Program-made: the position numbers and the translations under genes
Shown: positions 42,141 to 50,097 of the stretch, one piece after another
Layout of the letters: each line of letters begins with the position of its first letter
Position numbering within the stretch: the first letter of the stretch is position 1
Source of the DNA: Planctomycetota bacterium
Lineage (GTDB): Bacteria > Planctomycetota > SZUA-567 > H5-PLA8
Assembly (NCBI GenBank): GCA_015075375.1
Contig: JABTUM010000003.1
Coordinates: forward strand, 248,001-312,000
Reading direction: 5' to 3'
Length of the DNA stretch: 64,000 nucleotides
Notes under the pieces: generated by a model
What the model was told of the DNA's origin: nothing
Seen by the model: only the letters and a program-made list of their open reading frames with translations
Database searches by the model: none

Positions 42141-43498
42141 GCGCGCGCCTCCTTGGCTGCCGATTTGCGTAGCATGGGGTCCATCATCGAGATCCCGTGC
42201 GCGACCAACGGATCGCCGGCCAGGCCCAGCGTCTTGCACCGGTCGGAAATCCAGCCTTCCAGATCCGATTCCAACTCTTTCGCCACCTCGGGGCGTTCGT
42301 CCGCGATGTTGCGTGTCAGACCCGGATCGGCCCGAACGTCGTAAAGCTCGCGCGGAGGGCTTCCGTACCAATCGGGCTGGCGCTGAAGAATGAAATGGTA
42401 TCGCTCGTCACGCAGCGCCCATTTCATTTGCCAACTGCATTCCGCGCTCACCAGTCTTTCGGCCAGCACCTCGTCCCGCCGCGAACCTGTCCACAAGCCC
42501 CAGGCGCTTTTGCCGTCGATCTCCTCCGGCGTGCGCAACCCGCAGGCTTCGCACAGCGTGGGCAGGAGGTCGAGGTGACGGATCAGCGCATCGACCGATT
42601 CGCCGGCAGGCAACTGGCCTGGTAACCGGGCGACGAGGGGCACGTGCAAGTTCTCGTCGTACAGACCGTGATGGTCGTAGTAGATGCCGTGCTCGGTCAT
42701 GCATTCGCCGTGATCGGCAAGGACCAGAACGAGCGTGTTCTCGGCGAGGCCGGTGGCATCGAGCGTTTCGAAAACCGCGCTCAGTCCATCGTCGATGTGC
42801 CGAATTTCCTGGTCGTACAGCGCCGTGACGAAGTCCGCGTCAGTGGGCGCCCGGCCTTCGGGATAGCCGAGATCCTTGGTCACCGTTTTGAGCCACGTAT
42901 CCTTCCAGCGCGAGCCCAATGGATGAGCGTACAGCGGCTCCAGCGAGGCTTTCGACGGATCGCAGGGATCCCCTTCGTAAAATAGACTGCGGTACTTCTG
43001 AGGCGCCCAGTACGGCGTATGCGGATCCCAGTAGTGCACGAACGCGAAAAACGGCTCCGGATCGTTCGCGCGCTGTTTGAGGAATTGCAGCACGCGCGTA
43101 TTAATCTCTTCGCACATCACCATCAGGCCGCAGCCGCGCCGGCGGCTGCTGTCCACCAGGGTCTCGAAGCCTCGCCCAAAGTGCGGCTTGTGGTTCCAAA
43201 GATTATCGAAGCTGGCGGTGTGATACCCGGCCTCCAAAAAGAGCTGCGCGATCGTCGGCGTGCGTCCGTTCAGATCCGTCTTGCCGCCCTGCGCCACCAC
43301 GCCGTGGCGGATGGGGTGCTGGCCACTGAACAGGGTCGTGAAGCTGGGATGCGTCGGGATACCTGGCGCCATGAAACGCGAACAGCGTACGCCCTCCCGT
43401 GCGAAACGGTCCAGCGCGGGGCTGGTGGGACGCCGGTACCCGTAACAGCTCAGGTGATCGGCGCGAAGGGTATCGACGGCGAGGAGCAGAACGTTCAT
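42137..43498 (-). CDS. Sulfatase-like hydrolase with Thr nucleophile position
   Basis: A 453-residue paralogue of the enzyme at 39706. LAVDTLRADHLSCYGY (6-21) and VLADHGECMTEHG carry the metal ligands. The nucleophile motif is T49-H-P-S-F53 instead of C/S-x-P-x-R, so like its paralogue it lacks the formylglycine cysteine and the signature Arg. No signal peptide. Translationally coupled to the downstream Gfo/Idh/MocA gene. Confidence 0.85.
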   Translation of the reverse strand: MNVLLLAVDTLRADHLSCYGYRRPTSPALDRFAREGVRCSRFMAPGIPTHPSFTTLFSGQHPIRHGVVAQGGKTDLNGRTPTIAQLFLEAGYHTASFDNLWNHKPHFGRGFETLVDSSRRRGCGLMVMCEEINTRVLQFLKQRANDPEPFFAFVHYWDPHTPYWAPQKYRSLFYEGDPCDPSKASLEPLYAHPLGSRWKDTWLKTVTKDLGYPEGRAPTDADFVTALYDQEIRHIDDGLSAVFETLDATGLAENTLVLVLADHGECMTEHGIYYDHHGLYDENLHVPLVARLPGQLPAGESVDALIRHLDLLPTLCEACGLRTPEEIDGKSAWGLWTGSRRDEVLAERLVSAECSWQMKWALRDERYHFILQRQPDWYGSPPRELYDVRADPGLTRNIADERPEVAKELESDLEGWISDRCKTLGLAGDPLVAHGISMMDPMLRKSAAKEARA

Positions 43499-43529
43499 GG
43501 ATTTCCCGGCTCAGGATAGCGGAGGGAGT

Positions 43530-43561
43530 AGAGCGGCGGAGCGAATACGCCCCGCCGCTCT
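43530..43561 (-). terminator. Hairpin after the Gfo/Idh/MocA gene at 43579
   Basis: A 10-bp stem AGAGCGGCGG / CCGCCGCTCT with a 12-base loop, 17 bases beyond the stop on the minus strand. No T-tract. The same style of GC-rich hairpin without a U-run follows other genes in this window (28254, 39663), hinting at Rho- or RNase-defined ends. Confidence 0.5.
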
Positions 43562-43578
43562 AAACGCGATGCGTACGC

Positions 43579-44586
43579 TTAACCGCGGCCCGCCAGATCG
43601 ACGACGTTGTTGCCTTCAAACGACTGGATCGCCGCTTCGGTGACTTCCGTGGCCGCCAGTCCTTCGTCGCCGTTGCCTTCCACCTGGTCCCAGGGCGTCT
43701 TGGCGATCACCTGGTCCACCCAGCGGTGAATGCGGTTGCGGAAGGTCAGCTCGAAGCTGGCGCCCTCGCCGAAGATGTTGTTCTTCACCACCGTCATCTC
43801 GTCACCTTCGCGCGGGTAATAGGTCAGCAGTTCGAACATGTTGTCGAGCACGAACCGGCCCTTGGTGCCCGCGAACTCGCAACGCTCGATCCCGTACTGC
43901 ATGCCCATTTCGTAGCTGCCGGTCAGATGACCGACCATTCCGTTGGCGAACTCCATGTTCAGGCTCAAATTCGCCCAGCAAACTTTGCGCGTGGACGGTT
44001 TACCCATGAAGCATTGCACGCGCTTCACCGGTCCCGCGAAGAAGCGGATGATGTCGATGCTATGCGGATGCAGCGCCTTGATATGGAAGTGCGGGCTCGT
44101 CTCGTTCTTGTTGTTGATCCACATCGCCATGTTGATGAACATGCCTTCGCCCAGCTTGCCTTCCTTGATCCAGCCCTTCGCGCGGTGGGTCATCGGCGTA
44201 AAGCGGTGGTTGAGGTTGATCGCCAGCAGCTTGCCCAGTTCCTTGGCCTTGGCGACCATCTGGCGGCCTTCTTCAACCTTGTTGCTGATCGGCTTTTCGC
44301 AGAGCACATGCAGGCCGCCTTCGAGGCACTGAATCGTGGCCTCGTAGTGGTGCCCGCCGTTCTCTGCGCCGGCCGTACAGACGCTGATCGAATCGAGTTG
44401 CTCGTTCTTCAGCATGTCCGCGATGCTGTAGTAGGCCTTGACGCCGAACTCCTTGGCCGCCGCATCGGCCCGCGCCTTGTCGATGTCGACGAAGCACTTG
44501 AAAGATACGTCCTTGTGCGCCTTGTACTGCCGCGCATGATTCTTACCTATTCCGCCGCAACCTACGATTCCCACGTTCAATGGCAT
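43579..44586 (-). CDS. Gfo/Idh/MocA family oxidoreductase
   Basis: A 335-residue dehydrogenase with a canonical N-terminus GIVGCGGIGKNHARQYK (about 6-22), CEKPISNKVEEG with the EKP lysine and HPHSIDIIRFF in the active-site region. Start at the ATG 44586 behind AAGGGAG; a TTG two codons upstream is less likely. It follows the isomerase gene at 44629 on the same strand by 42 bases, a frequent pairing in inositol- and keto-sugar-type pathways. Confidence 0.9.
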   Translation of the reverse strand: MPLNVGIVGCGGIGKNHARQYKAHKDVSFKCFVDIDKARADAAAKEFGVKAYYSIADMLKNEQLDSISVCTAGAENGGHHYEATIQCLEGGLHVLCEKPISNKVEEGRQMVAKAKELGKLLAINLNHRFTPMTHRAKGWIKEGKLGEGMFINMAMWINNKNETSPHFHIKALHPHSIDIIRFFAGPVKRVQCFMGKPSTRKVCWANLSLNMEFANGMVGHLTGSYEMGMQYGIERCEFAGTKGRFVLDNMFELLTYYPREGDEMTVVKNNIFGEGASFELTFRNRIHRWVDQVIAKTPWDQVEGNGDEGLAATEVTEAAIQSFEGNNVVDLAGRG

Positions 44587-44628
44587 GTCCAATCTCCCTT
44601 AGCGATGCTCACGGTTTTACTGGGTTGG

Positions 44629-45432
44629 TCAGACCAGCTTCTTATCCCGCACGTACTGCGCGCACTTCGTCACGACATCCTGCACCTGCTCCTGGCCCAT
44701 GCCCGCGGTGCCGACAATCTCGAGCGTCACGTACTTGAGATTCGGAACCTCCTTCAGCGCCGCAAAGTAGGCCGGAATGTCCAGCACCCCGTTGCCGCAG
44801 ACCTGCTTCTCGACCGGCCCGATGTTCAACTCGCGCCCGGCGCAGTCGCGAAAACGGGTCGTAAGGACATACGGCGCAACCTGCTTCAGCGTCGCGATGG
44901 GATCTTCGTTGCTGGGCGTGCGGTAGATATGCGTGGGATCGTAGTTGATGCCGACCCACTGGGTATCCAGTTCCTTCATGAAGCGTACGCTGCTGGGTCC
45001 ATGATAGACCGCCGCACGGACGTGCGGCTTAACGCTTAACTTGACACCGGCTTCGGAAGCCGCCTTGGCATACTCGCGCCACTGTTTTATCACCTCGGCA
45101 AACGAAGCATCGTCGTCGCTCTTGCCGCCCGTGGCCGTCGTCACGCACGGAGCGCCCAACACGGCGGCCGCGCGCAAGGTGCTCTTGGTAGCGTCCAAAT
45201 CTCCGCACGCGCCACTGGCGCCCACGGATTCGATCACCAGACCCGCATCGTCAACCTTTTTGCGAATCTGCTTCAGAGCTTCGTCTGTCAACTTCGGCCA
45301 GAAGTGCGGCGCCATGCCGGGAATGCAGCACAGTTCGATCGCTGCGTAGCCCGCCTTCTTGATCCCCGTCAGTGCCGTCTCCAGCAAATGCCCGCCGTAA
45401 AGAATGGTGCTGCAACCCAGCTTGATCGCCAT
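44629..45432 (-). CDS. Sugar phosphate isomerase/epimerase-like TIM barrel
   Basis: A 267-residue xylose-isomerase-like barrel starting MAIKLGCSTILYGG. GINYDPTHIYR carries a predicted metal-binding Asp/His, and TTRFRDCAG the last barrel strand. AAGGAG precedes the ATG. It is the promoter-proximal gene after the AraC regulator at 45589, with a 156-base gap that probably contains the promoter; I could not pick out a convincing one. Confidence 0.85.
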   Translation of the reverse strand: MAIKLGCSTILYGGHLLETALTGIKKAGYAAIELCCIPGMAPHFWPKLTDEALKQIRKKVDDAGLVIESVGASGACGDLDATKSTLRAAAVLGAPCVTTATGGKSDDDASFAEVIKQWREYAKAASEAGVKLSVKPHVRAAVYHGPSSVRFMKELDTQWVGINYDPTHIYRTPSNEDPIATLKQVAPYVLTTRFRDCAGRELNIGPVEKQVCGNGVLDIPAYFAALKEVPNLKYVTLEIVGTAGMGQEQVQDVVTKCAQYVRDKKLV

Positions 45433-45588
45433 GATCGTCTCGCGCTCCTTGAAGTATTTTCACCCGTGCATAAACGATGGAGCATCTAACCCCCGGATGG
45501 GGCGAAGGTTCTAGGACGATTCGGGCAAAGCATTAGCACAATTCCGGCAACAGCCCTCCGGAATTGCAACCCGTTTTACATAAAGGAG

Positions 45589-46485
45589 TTAGCTGGCGTT
45601 CTGACGCCGCCAGGAGGCCGGACTCATGCCTTCCGCTTTGCGAAACTGGCGGGAGAAGTAATTCGCATCGTGAAAACCGGTCCGCTGGGCGATTTCGGTT
45701 ACGGGTAACGATGAGGTCGAAAGCAGTTGCTTGGCCTTGTCGAGGCGCAGACTGGTGATGAACTCGATAGGCGTCTGGCTGGTGAGGCGCTTGAACACCT
45801 TGCTGAAGTACTCGGGACTCAGGTAGGCCCGTTCCGCCAGATTCTCCAGCCGGATCTGTTCGGCGTAGTGCTCCTCGACGAATCGGATGCAGTCGCGAAT
45901 CAGGGTCCGCTTTTCGGTCAACGGGTCGGACTCCGATGCCGCACCCGAACGATCCACCTCATGCCGAAAGCGCGCGGCCAGCACCAGCAACTGTATCAGC
46001 ATGGCGCGCGCCGCCGCCTCGTACCCGGGTGACTGCGCTTGCAGTTCGCGCTCCATGCCGCGCAGAAGTTCCTCGGCACGCACCCGTTGCGCGGCATCCA
46101 AGTGCAGCGCGTCCCTCAGGCCGGCCTCGGCTCGAAAGAAAGGCTCGACCATGACCAAGTCGAAGAATCCTTCCATGCGGCTGAGGTACTCCAAGTCCGG
46201 CAGGATCGCCTCAGGCAGAAAGAGGCAGTTAAAAACCTTGACCCCCTTACCGTGGACGTAAGCATGCGGCTCGCCGGGATGGATGATAAACAGATCGCCC
46301 GGTTCGAGGCGATAGCGCTGCCCGGCGTACTCGTGAACCGAACGGCCTGCGGCGAAAAAGACCAGTTCGATGAAGTCGTGCGCATGCGGCGCGATGGTGT
46401 TATCGCCGTGGTGGGCCTGCAGCACCCGCAACGGGAGCCGGCCGGGCTCGAAGTAGCTGGAGGCTCTAAGGACTCGTGTAGCCAT
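45589..46485 (-). CDS. AraC family transcriptional regulator with cupin sensor
   Basis: A 298-residue activator-type regulator. The N-terminus (about 15-110) is a cupin-like sugar-sensing domain (HAHDFIELVFFAAGRSVHEY, LEPGDLFIIHPGEPHAY). The C-terminal 100 residues are the double helix-turn-helix: IRLENLAERAYLSPEYFSKV and VTEIAQRTGFHDANYFSRQF. It lies directly upstream of the isomerase/Gfo genes on the same strand and is their likely regulator, responding to a carbohydrate. Confidence 0.93.
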   Translation of the reverse strand: MATRVLRASSYFEPGRLPLRVLQAHHGDNTIAPHAHDFIELVFFAAGRSVHEYAGQRYRLEPGDLFIIHPGEPHAYVHGKGVKVFNCLFLPEAILPDLEYLSRMEGFFDLVMVEPFFRAEAGLRDALHLDAAQRVRAEELLRGMERELQAQSPGYEAAARAMLIQLLVLAARFRHEVDRSGAASESDPLTEKRTLIRDCIRFVEEHYAEQIRLENLAERAYLSPEYFSKVFKRLTSQTPIEFITSLRLDKAKQLLSTSSLPVTEIAQRTGFHDANYFSRQFRKAEGMSPASWRRQNAS

Positions 46486-46535
46486 GCGCCCGCATTATAC
46501 GCGCGCCGGCGCACGCTTCTCCGGAAGATCGGCGC

Positions 46536-48527
46536 CTATCCCTGTTCGGGCGTAGCCGTCAGCTTCACTTCCTGGCCCTCGCGAATCACGACGATCTCGA
46601 TCGGTTCGCCCGGCTTGCACTGCCTCAACACGTTCATGAAGTCCTGAATCGTCTCGATCCGCTTGCCGGCCAATAGAATGATCGTGTCGCCCTGCTTGAG
46701 CCCGGCTTTGTCGGCCGGCCCGCCGCCGCGCACGCCTTGAAGGCGCAGGCCTTTGCCTTCGAAGCTGTAATCAGGAAGCGTCCCTAGGCGCACCCCGCCC
46801 ATGCCCATCACCGGACGCGACTTCGGCTCAATTTTCACATACGCCGGCCGCTGCGGCGCCTGGATCAATCGCGCCGCCGTATCGAAGACGAACGCGCCGA
46901 TCTTCGCCATGCCCGGCGCATTCAACTTATCCGCGGTATCCGTCGGCTTGTGGTAGTCGGTGTGCGATCCGGTGAAGAAGAACAGCACCGGTACGCCGTG
47001 ATTCACAAAAGCCAAGTGGTCACTCCCGCCGAAGCCGTCTTCCGTCGTCTTGATTGTAAACCCGTACGGCGCGTTGACCGCCTCCAAGAGCTTATCGAAG
47101 CCTTGACCCGTTCCGGCGCCGATGGCATGCAGCTTCTCCTCGCGCAGCCGGCCGACCATATCCAAATTCACCATCGCCGCGATGCGCTTCACCTCCAGCC
47201 CTGCCGGCGGCTCCTTGACCAGGTACAGCGAGCCCAGCGTGCCGAGTTCCTCGGCCGAAAACGCCATGAACCAAACCGTGCGCTTAAGAGCGGCCTTTTG
47301 TTCACCCAATGCACGCGCCAGTTCGAGCAGGACCGCGGTGCCCGAAGCGTTGTCGTCGGCGCCGAAATGGATCTTCTTGGCGCTTAAGTCGGCCTTGTCG
47401 GCCAACGAGAATTCGTTGCCCCGGCCCAGATGATCGTAATGCGCGCCGAGGACGATAATCTCGTCCTTCAGCACCGGGTCTGTACCCGGCAGCACGCCCA
47501 GCACATTCTCGGTGCTCGCGCGGGTCCGCTCGATCTCGACGGCAAGGGATACCCGGACCCCGGCCATCGCACGGCTCTGCGGCTTCAACTCTGCGTCGAT
47601 CAGCTTCTGCAGGGCTTCCAGGTCCAGACCGGCCGCGCGAAACCAATCGGCCACCACCGGAGTTCGGGCTTGCAGCGCCGGCAATCCGCCGGGTACGCGT
47701 CCGCCTTGGGCGAAGGGCAGCAACGCTTCGCGTTCGGCTTCGGTCGTGTTGCGAAAGCCGGTCGTCACCAGCAACGCTCGCGCGCCTTGGTCGCGAGCGG
47801 TCGCGACTTTATAGAAGAGATCCGAATAGACACTGGGCGGTGCGTGAGGATCGGCCTCGCCTTTCCCAATGCGTTTCCCCGCGGGCGTCTCGGGCTCTCC
47901 TCGCAAAGCTACGACCACCTTGTCCTTCACCTCCAAACCGGCGAAATCGTCGTAACCGTTCTTCGGATCGCTGATCGCATATCCCGCGAAGACCAACTCA
48001 ACGGGTTGCTCATCTTTCAGCGATCCGCTCATACGCAGCGGCACGAAATCGGCTTCCAGCTTATAGACTTGCTCGTCTTTCCCTCCCGCAAGGAACGTCA
48101 GCTTGGTCGCCTTACCCAGTTGTACGCCGCTTACAAATTCGAAAGGCTGCACATAGGAGCGCTTATCGCCATCCGCCACGCCACCGGGCTCCAAACCCCA
48201 TTTCCTGAAGCGCTCGACAATGTAATCCCGCGCCAGGCGGCACCCTTCGGTGGCCGGCTGGCGGCCCTCAAGCTTCTCCGAAGCCAGGTAAACCGCGTGA
48301 GCGAGAACCGCGTGCGGATCGAACTCCGCCGCCGAAACGCCGTCGAAGCCCTGCGCGCGGGTGAGGTTAGTCGCTTGGACTGGGGCAGGCGGCGGTGCCG
48401 GAGCTTCTTCCTGCACCGATTCGCAGCCGCATAGAAAGATCAAAAGAAGAGCGGCCCAGGCCCCCATCGAACCGTGTGTAAGCCGAACCCGGTGGACGCA
48501 CCAAGGCCTGATCATGCGGTCGGTCAC
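46536..48527 (-). CDS. M28 family metallopeptidase with PA and PDZ domains (lipoprotein)
   Basis: A 663-residue exported zinc aminopeptidase. A lipoprotein signal ends in LCGC (about residue 35). A PA-type insert (KDKVVVALRGEPE) precedes the co-catalytic dizinc site: GAHYDHLG (His, Asp), GADDNASG (Asp), SAEELGTLGS (Glu-Glu), NLDMVGR (Asp) and HTDYHKPTDT (His). The C-terminal 90 residues are a PDZ domain (GGPADKAGLKQGDTIILLAGKRI, split by positions). Start GTG at 48527 has AAAGGAG 10 bases upstream; ATGs at 48515 and 48467 are alternatives. Confidence 0.9.
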   Translation of the reverse strand: MTDRMIRPWCVHRVRLTHGSMGAWAALLLIFLCGCESVQEEAPAPPPAPVQATNLTRAQGFDGVSAAEFDPHAVLAHAVYLASEKLEGRQPATEGCRLARDYIVERFRKWGLEPGGVADGDKRSYVQPFEFVSGVQLGKATKLTFLAGGKDEQVYKLEADFVPLRMSGSLKDEQPVELVFAGYAISDPKNGYDDFAGLEVKDKVVVALRGEPETPAGKRIGKGEADPHAPPSVYSDLFYKVATARDQGARALLVTTGFRNTTEAEREALLPFAQGGRVPGGLPALQARTPVVADWFRAAGLDLEALQKLIDAELKPQSRAMAGVRVSLAVEIERTRASTENVLGVLPGTDPVLKDEIIVLGAHYDHLGRGNEFSLADKADLSAKKIHFGADDNASGTAVLLELARALGEQKAALKRTVWFMAFSAEELGTLGSLYLVKEPPAGLEVKRIAAMVNLDMVGRLREEKLHAIGAGTGQGFDKLLEAVNAPYGFTIKTTEDGFGGSDHLAFVNHGVPVLFFFTGSHTDYHKPTDTADKLNAPGMAKIGAFVFDTAARLIQAPQRPAYVKIEPKSRPVMGMGGVRLGTLPDYSFEGKGLRLQGVRGGGPADKAGLKQGDTIILLAGKRIETIQDFMNVLRQCKPGEPIEIVVIREGQEVKLTATPEQG

Positions 48528-48682
48528 GTTTTCCAAGCTCCTTTGAACCAAAATAGTTGGGCGCGCAAACACCGTAACTCCAAGCTGCGGCCTCGTCTAG
48601 CAGGCCTCAAAAGTTCTCGTCACGTGTAGGCGTCGGCCGGCGTCGGAGAGATGCAGGAATCCCCGGGTTGCGGAGTATCGAA

Positions 48683-49924
48683 ATGGCGCGAGCGATCAGG
48701 CGGCATCTTGCATCGGGCCGGTTGACGGCCTGGACCGTTGGCGCCGGGGTTTTTGCGGTGGCGTCCTGGGCCTGCGCGACTTTCGCGGACGGCTTTCACA
48801 GCCCTTTGATGGTCTACAAGGATCCCGAGGAGTTCTTCGAGAAGCACAAGGAGGAACTGGGCTTCGGGACGGGGGACTCCAGCGGCGAGTCGGATGCTTT
48901 AGCCAGCCTGGAAGCCATGCAAAAACGGCTCAGCGAGCTGAAAGTGCGTGTGCGCATCTTAAGGACAAACCGCGAAGAGCGGGAGGCGGTACAAGCCGAG
49001 ATTGAGGAACTGACTAAAGCCATCGATGAGCGTGCGCGTAGCACCATGATTCCGGGCCAGACCAAGGCCGACAAACAGAAGTGGTTCATCCAGGAATTGA
49101 TTCGAAGCGCGCAGTACATCAACGAAGTCAACGTGCGGCCCGAAGAGTTCCCATCGTTCACCCGCGATCGGAATGGCGCGCGAGAAGGTATCTCCAGAAT
49201 TTTCGTTCAACTAGGACCTCAAGGGGTTCCCTATTTATGGGATACGATTGTCCAAGAGCTTCGTTTCGCTGCTCGGGACATTTCCCCTGAAGCTAAGAAG
49301 TTGAGCGAACGGCTGGTCATCGTGCAGATGGAGATCGAAAAACTCCGGATGGGGCCGGCGCCGGATATTCACCCGGATCGAGCCCGCATGCAGTTGGAAT
49401 CTCTGGAGACCGAACGCCAGGAAATCCTGGCCAAGATCACGGCGTTGAACGATCCTCATGAAGATGGCATGGAGCGCAACCGCGACCTGATCAAACAGCT
49501 TGAGGACATCATCGTTGAAATCGGAGCGCCCGCGGCTGCGTTTCTCGCCGCCGATCTGTCGCATCGCAATCGCGCCGTGGCTTCCCATGCCGAGTTTCTC
49601 CTCCGGCGCATCGGTCCACCGGCGATACCCTCTATCGTATTCCAGCTCACCGTCAGGAGTAGGGAGCGCGATGCGTCCCGCTTCCTCCAGAAATGGACTG
49701 GGGAAGATTTTGGCGTCGATACGGTCGCCTGGATGGCCTACTTCCGAAAAAAAGGTGTCCGTTTCCCCGGCGATCCTGAAGCCAAACCCGCCGTGGAATC
49801 CGTCAAACCTGTCCCATCCACACCCAAGCCGTCCGTCGAACCGCCGCCGCCTCCGCCACTCCTCGATATCAACAGGCGTACTCCGCCTGACCCTACGGTG
49901 ATTGAAGAGGAAGAGGACCGCTAA
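48683..49924 (+). CDS. Secreted coiled-coil/HEAT-like protein of unknown function
   Basis: A 413-residue protein with a signal peptide (hydrophobic about 18-35, then TFADG). Residues about 70-115 form a coiled coil (LEAMQKRLSELKVRVRILR), followed by helical, HEAT-like segments including GAPAAAFLAADLSHRNRAVA and HAEFLLRRIGPPAIP. The C-terminus is Pro-rich and ends in Glu/Asp residues. Not a family I recognise. Starts at ATG 48683 with GGAG upstream; it diverges from the M28 peptidase. Confidence 0.6.
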   Translation: MARAIRRHLASGRLTAWTVGAGVFAVASWACATFADGFHSPLMVYKDPEEFFEKHKEELGFGTGDSSGESDALASLEAMQKRLSELKVRVRILRTNREEREAVQAEIEELTKAIDERARSTMIPGQTKADKQKWFIQELIRSAQYINEVNVRPEEFPSFTRDRNGAREGISRIFVQLGPQGVPYLWDTIVQELRFAARDISPEAKKLSERLVIVQMEIEKLRMGPAPDIHPDRARMQLESLETERQEILAKITALNDPHEDGMERNRDLIKQLEDIIVEIGAPAAAFLAADLSHRNRAVASHAEFLLRRIGPPAIPSIVFQLTVRSRERDASRFLQKWTGEDFGVDTVAWMAYFRKKGVRFPGDPEAKPAVESVKPVPSTPKPSVEPPPPPPLLDINRRTPPDPTVIEEEEDR

Positions 49925-50021
49925 CGCCTATCGGCCCGCCTTCGCCCTTCCAATAACCCACTGGCATTGAAGCGTTTACTGCGGTAAAGCTGGCTCCTAA
50001 GGGGCGGCTTACCTTGCTGCA

Positions 50022-50036
50022 CATGCACGGTGCATG
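50022..50036. promoter_or_regulatory. Palindromic operator candidate upstream of the sulfite/nitrite reductase
   Basis: CATGCACGGTGCATG is a perfect 7+1+7 inverted repeat 62 bases before the reductase ATG, with a further half-site GTGCAT at 50042-50047. It is the only clear structure in the 173-base gap 49925-50097. A repressor or activator of sulfur or nitrogen assimilation could bind here; no regulator gene is adjacent. Confidence 0.5.
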
Positions 50037-50097
50037 ATAAGGTGCATTACTAGGGCAGCAGGGAAGACCACTGACTTCGGGGGATGCTTCACGCACC

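Noticed and set aside
43726..45039. Plus-strand 437-codon frame opposite the Gfo/Idh and isomerase genes
   Set aside because: His/Arg/Leu-biased shadow translation with no motif; the minus-strand genes have clear catalytic sites.
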